DNA of 62,245 nt. It comes from Bradyrhizobium sp. (GTDB lineage: Bacteria > Pseudomonadota > Alphaproteobacteria > Rhizobiales > Xanthobacteraceae). The notes beneath the pieces were generated by a model. That model saw only the letters and a list, made by a program, of their open reading frames with translations, was not told where the DNA came from and did no database searches. Positions within the stretch are counted from its first letter, which is position 1. The number at the start of each line of letters is the position of its first letter. Below, piece after piece: positions 61,805 through 62,245 of the stretch. The DNA lies in assembly GCA_013822885.1 (NCBI GenBank), contig PNLC01000002.1, positions 1-62,245 on the forward strand. Reading direction: 5' to 3'. Position numbers and translations under genes: made by a program.

Positions 61805-62245
61805 ATGTCGGAATATGATCGAAATACAACGGCCCCCGGAATTCCCGCTACCGGCGCCGTCGCCATAGACGCCGGCCTGCGTGAGTACATGCTGCGCGTC
61901 TACAACTACATGGCCGCGGGCGTTGGCCTGACCGGCGTCGCTGCGTTCCTGACCTATCAGTTCACCGGCCCTGAATTGCTGCAAAGCCCGCTGATGTGGG
62001 TATTGATACTGGCCCCACTGGGGCTGGTGTTCTTTATCAGCGCCCGGATCAACACGTTGTCAGTGCAAACTGCGCGAGGATTGTTCTTCCTCTATGCTGT
62101 CTTGGTCGGCATTTCATTGTCGACCATATTCCACATCTACACGGAGTCCTCGATCACGCGGGTGTTCTTCATCTCGGCAACAGCCTTCGGCGCGCTCAGC
62201 CTCTGGGGTTATACCACCCCGCGAAGCTTGTCGGGTTTCGGGACC
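61805..62245 (+). CDS. Bax-inhibitor-1/YccA-family membrane protein, cut by the window end
   Basis: The visible 147 residues begin at ATG 61805 and show MSEYDRNTTAPG, a polar start, then REYMLRVYNYMAAGVGLTGV, the first helix typical of BI-1 proteins, followed by helices near LMWVLILAPLGLVFFIS and GLFFLYAVLVGISLSTIF. SATAFGALSLWGYTTPRSLSGFG is the family's conserved AFGALSL-GY-T segment. Known members regulate membrane-protein quality control or ion leak. The 3' third lies outside the window. Confidence 0.85.
   Translation, partial: MSEYDRNTTAPGIPATGAVAIDAGLREYMLRVYNYMAAGVGLTGVAAFLTYQFTGPELLQSPLMWVLILAPLGLVFFISARINTLSVQTARGLFFLYAVLVGISLSTIFHIYTESSITRVFFISATAFGALSLWGYTTPRSLSGFGT

Noticed and set aside
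1-62245. tRNA genes, CRISPR arrays or insertion sequences
   Set aside because: I saw no repeat arrays, transposase motifs or tRNA-like stretches by eye; a dedicated scan was not possible.

Overview
The window is high-GC alphaproteobacterial DNA. Protein content fits the Bradyrhizobium/Rhodopseudomonas group (Nitrobacteraceae), a placement inferred from gene families and not tested by any search. I recognised no tRNA, rRNA, CRISPR array, transposase or integrase.

Layout. (1) 1-3738 (+): what looks like the tail of a respiratory nitrate reductase/molybdenum-cofactor locus. It holds a truncated parvulin PPIase, a small Cys/Gly-tailed protein, a beta-carbonic anhydrase, a decayed moaB/mogA remnant, a DUF2478 protein and moeA. 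(2) 3879-7892 (+): a patatin-like hydrolase coupled to a GntP-type permease, then a membrane-anchored alpha/beta hydrolase. (3) 7902-9391 (-): a ferric-reductase-like flavohaem protein followed by an unlisted 31-aa membrane peptide. (4) 9550-14873: an alternative haem-copper oxidase cluster with CtaG, a CopD-like protein, a DUF2231 protein on the opposite strand, subunit II, a fused subunit I+III and a small membrane protein. (5) 15206-15471: a frameshifted small gene with an Arg/Trp-rich tail. (6) 15534-21079 (-): a seven-gene Mrp-type cation/proton antiporter operon lacking a normal full-length MrpA. (7) 21148-25936 (-): an RND efflux pump with its lipoprotein adaptor, an outer-membrane beta-barrel fragment directly after the pump stop codon, and a small secreted protein. 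(8) 26428-29354 (+): a two-component locus with a NarX/DegS-type kinase broken by a frameshift in its ATP-binding N-box, and two NarL-type regulators. (9) 29474-32959: an AI-2E/PerM-type membrane protein, a membrane metallophosphoesterase and a DUF1269 protein. (10) 33198-60954 (+): a tandem duplication of a four-gene cassette. (11) 61189-62245 (+): a membrane protein and the start of a Bax-inhibitor-1 family gene.

The most striking part is region 10, nearly half of the window. Each cassette encodes an exported STN-domain protein with a TonB-C-like end and no beta-barrel, then an ECF sigma factor, then a FecR-type anti-sigma factor, then a giant filamentous-haemagglutinin-like exoprotein (3846 and 3581 aa). 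The order resembles the P. aeruginosa VreA-VreI-VreR (PUMA3) system, which controls a two-partner-secretion exoprotein, but here the whole unit is present twice, head to tail, with no TpsB transporter in view. The two giants share an Ala/Gln-rich stretch ahead of the TPS domain and a conserved C-terminal tail, yet each carries private insertions.

Several decayed genes (moaB remnant, kinase frameshift, small Arg-rich gene, beta-barrel fragment) are visible only when frames are joined by eye. Each frameshift should be checked against reads before it is believed.
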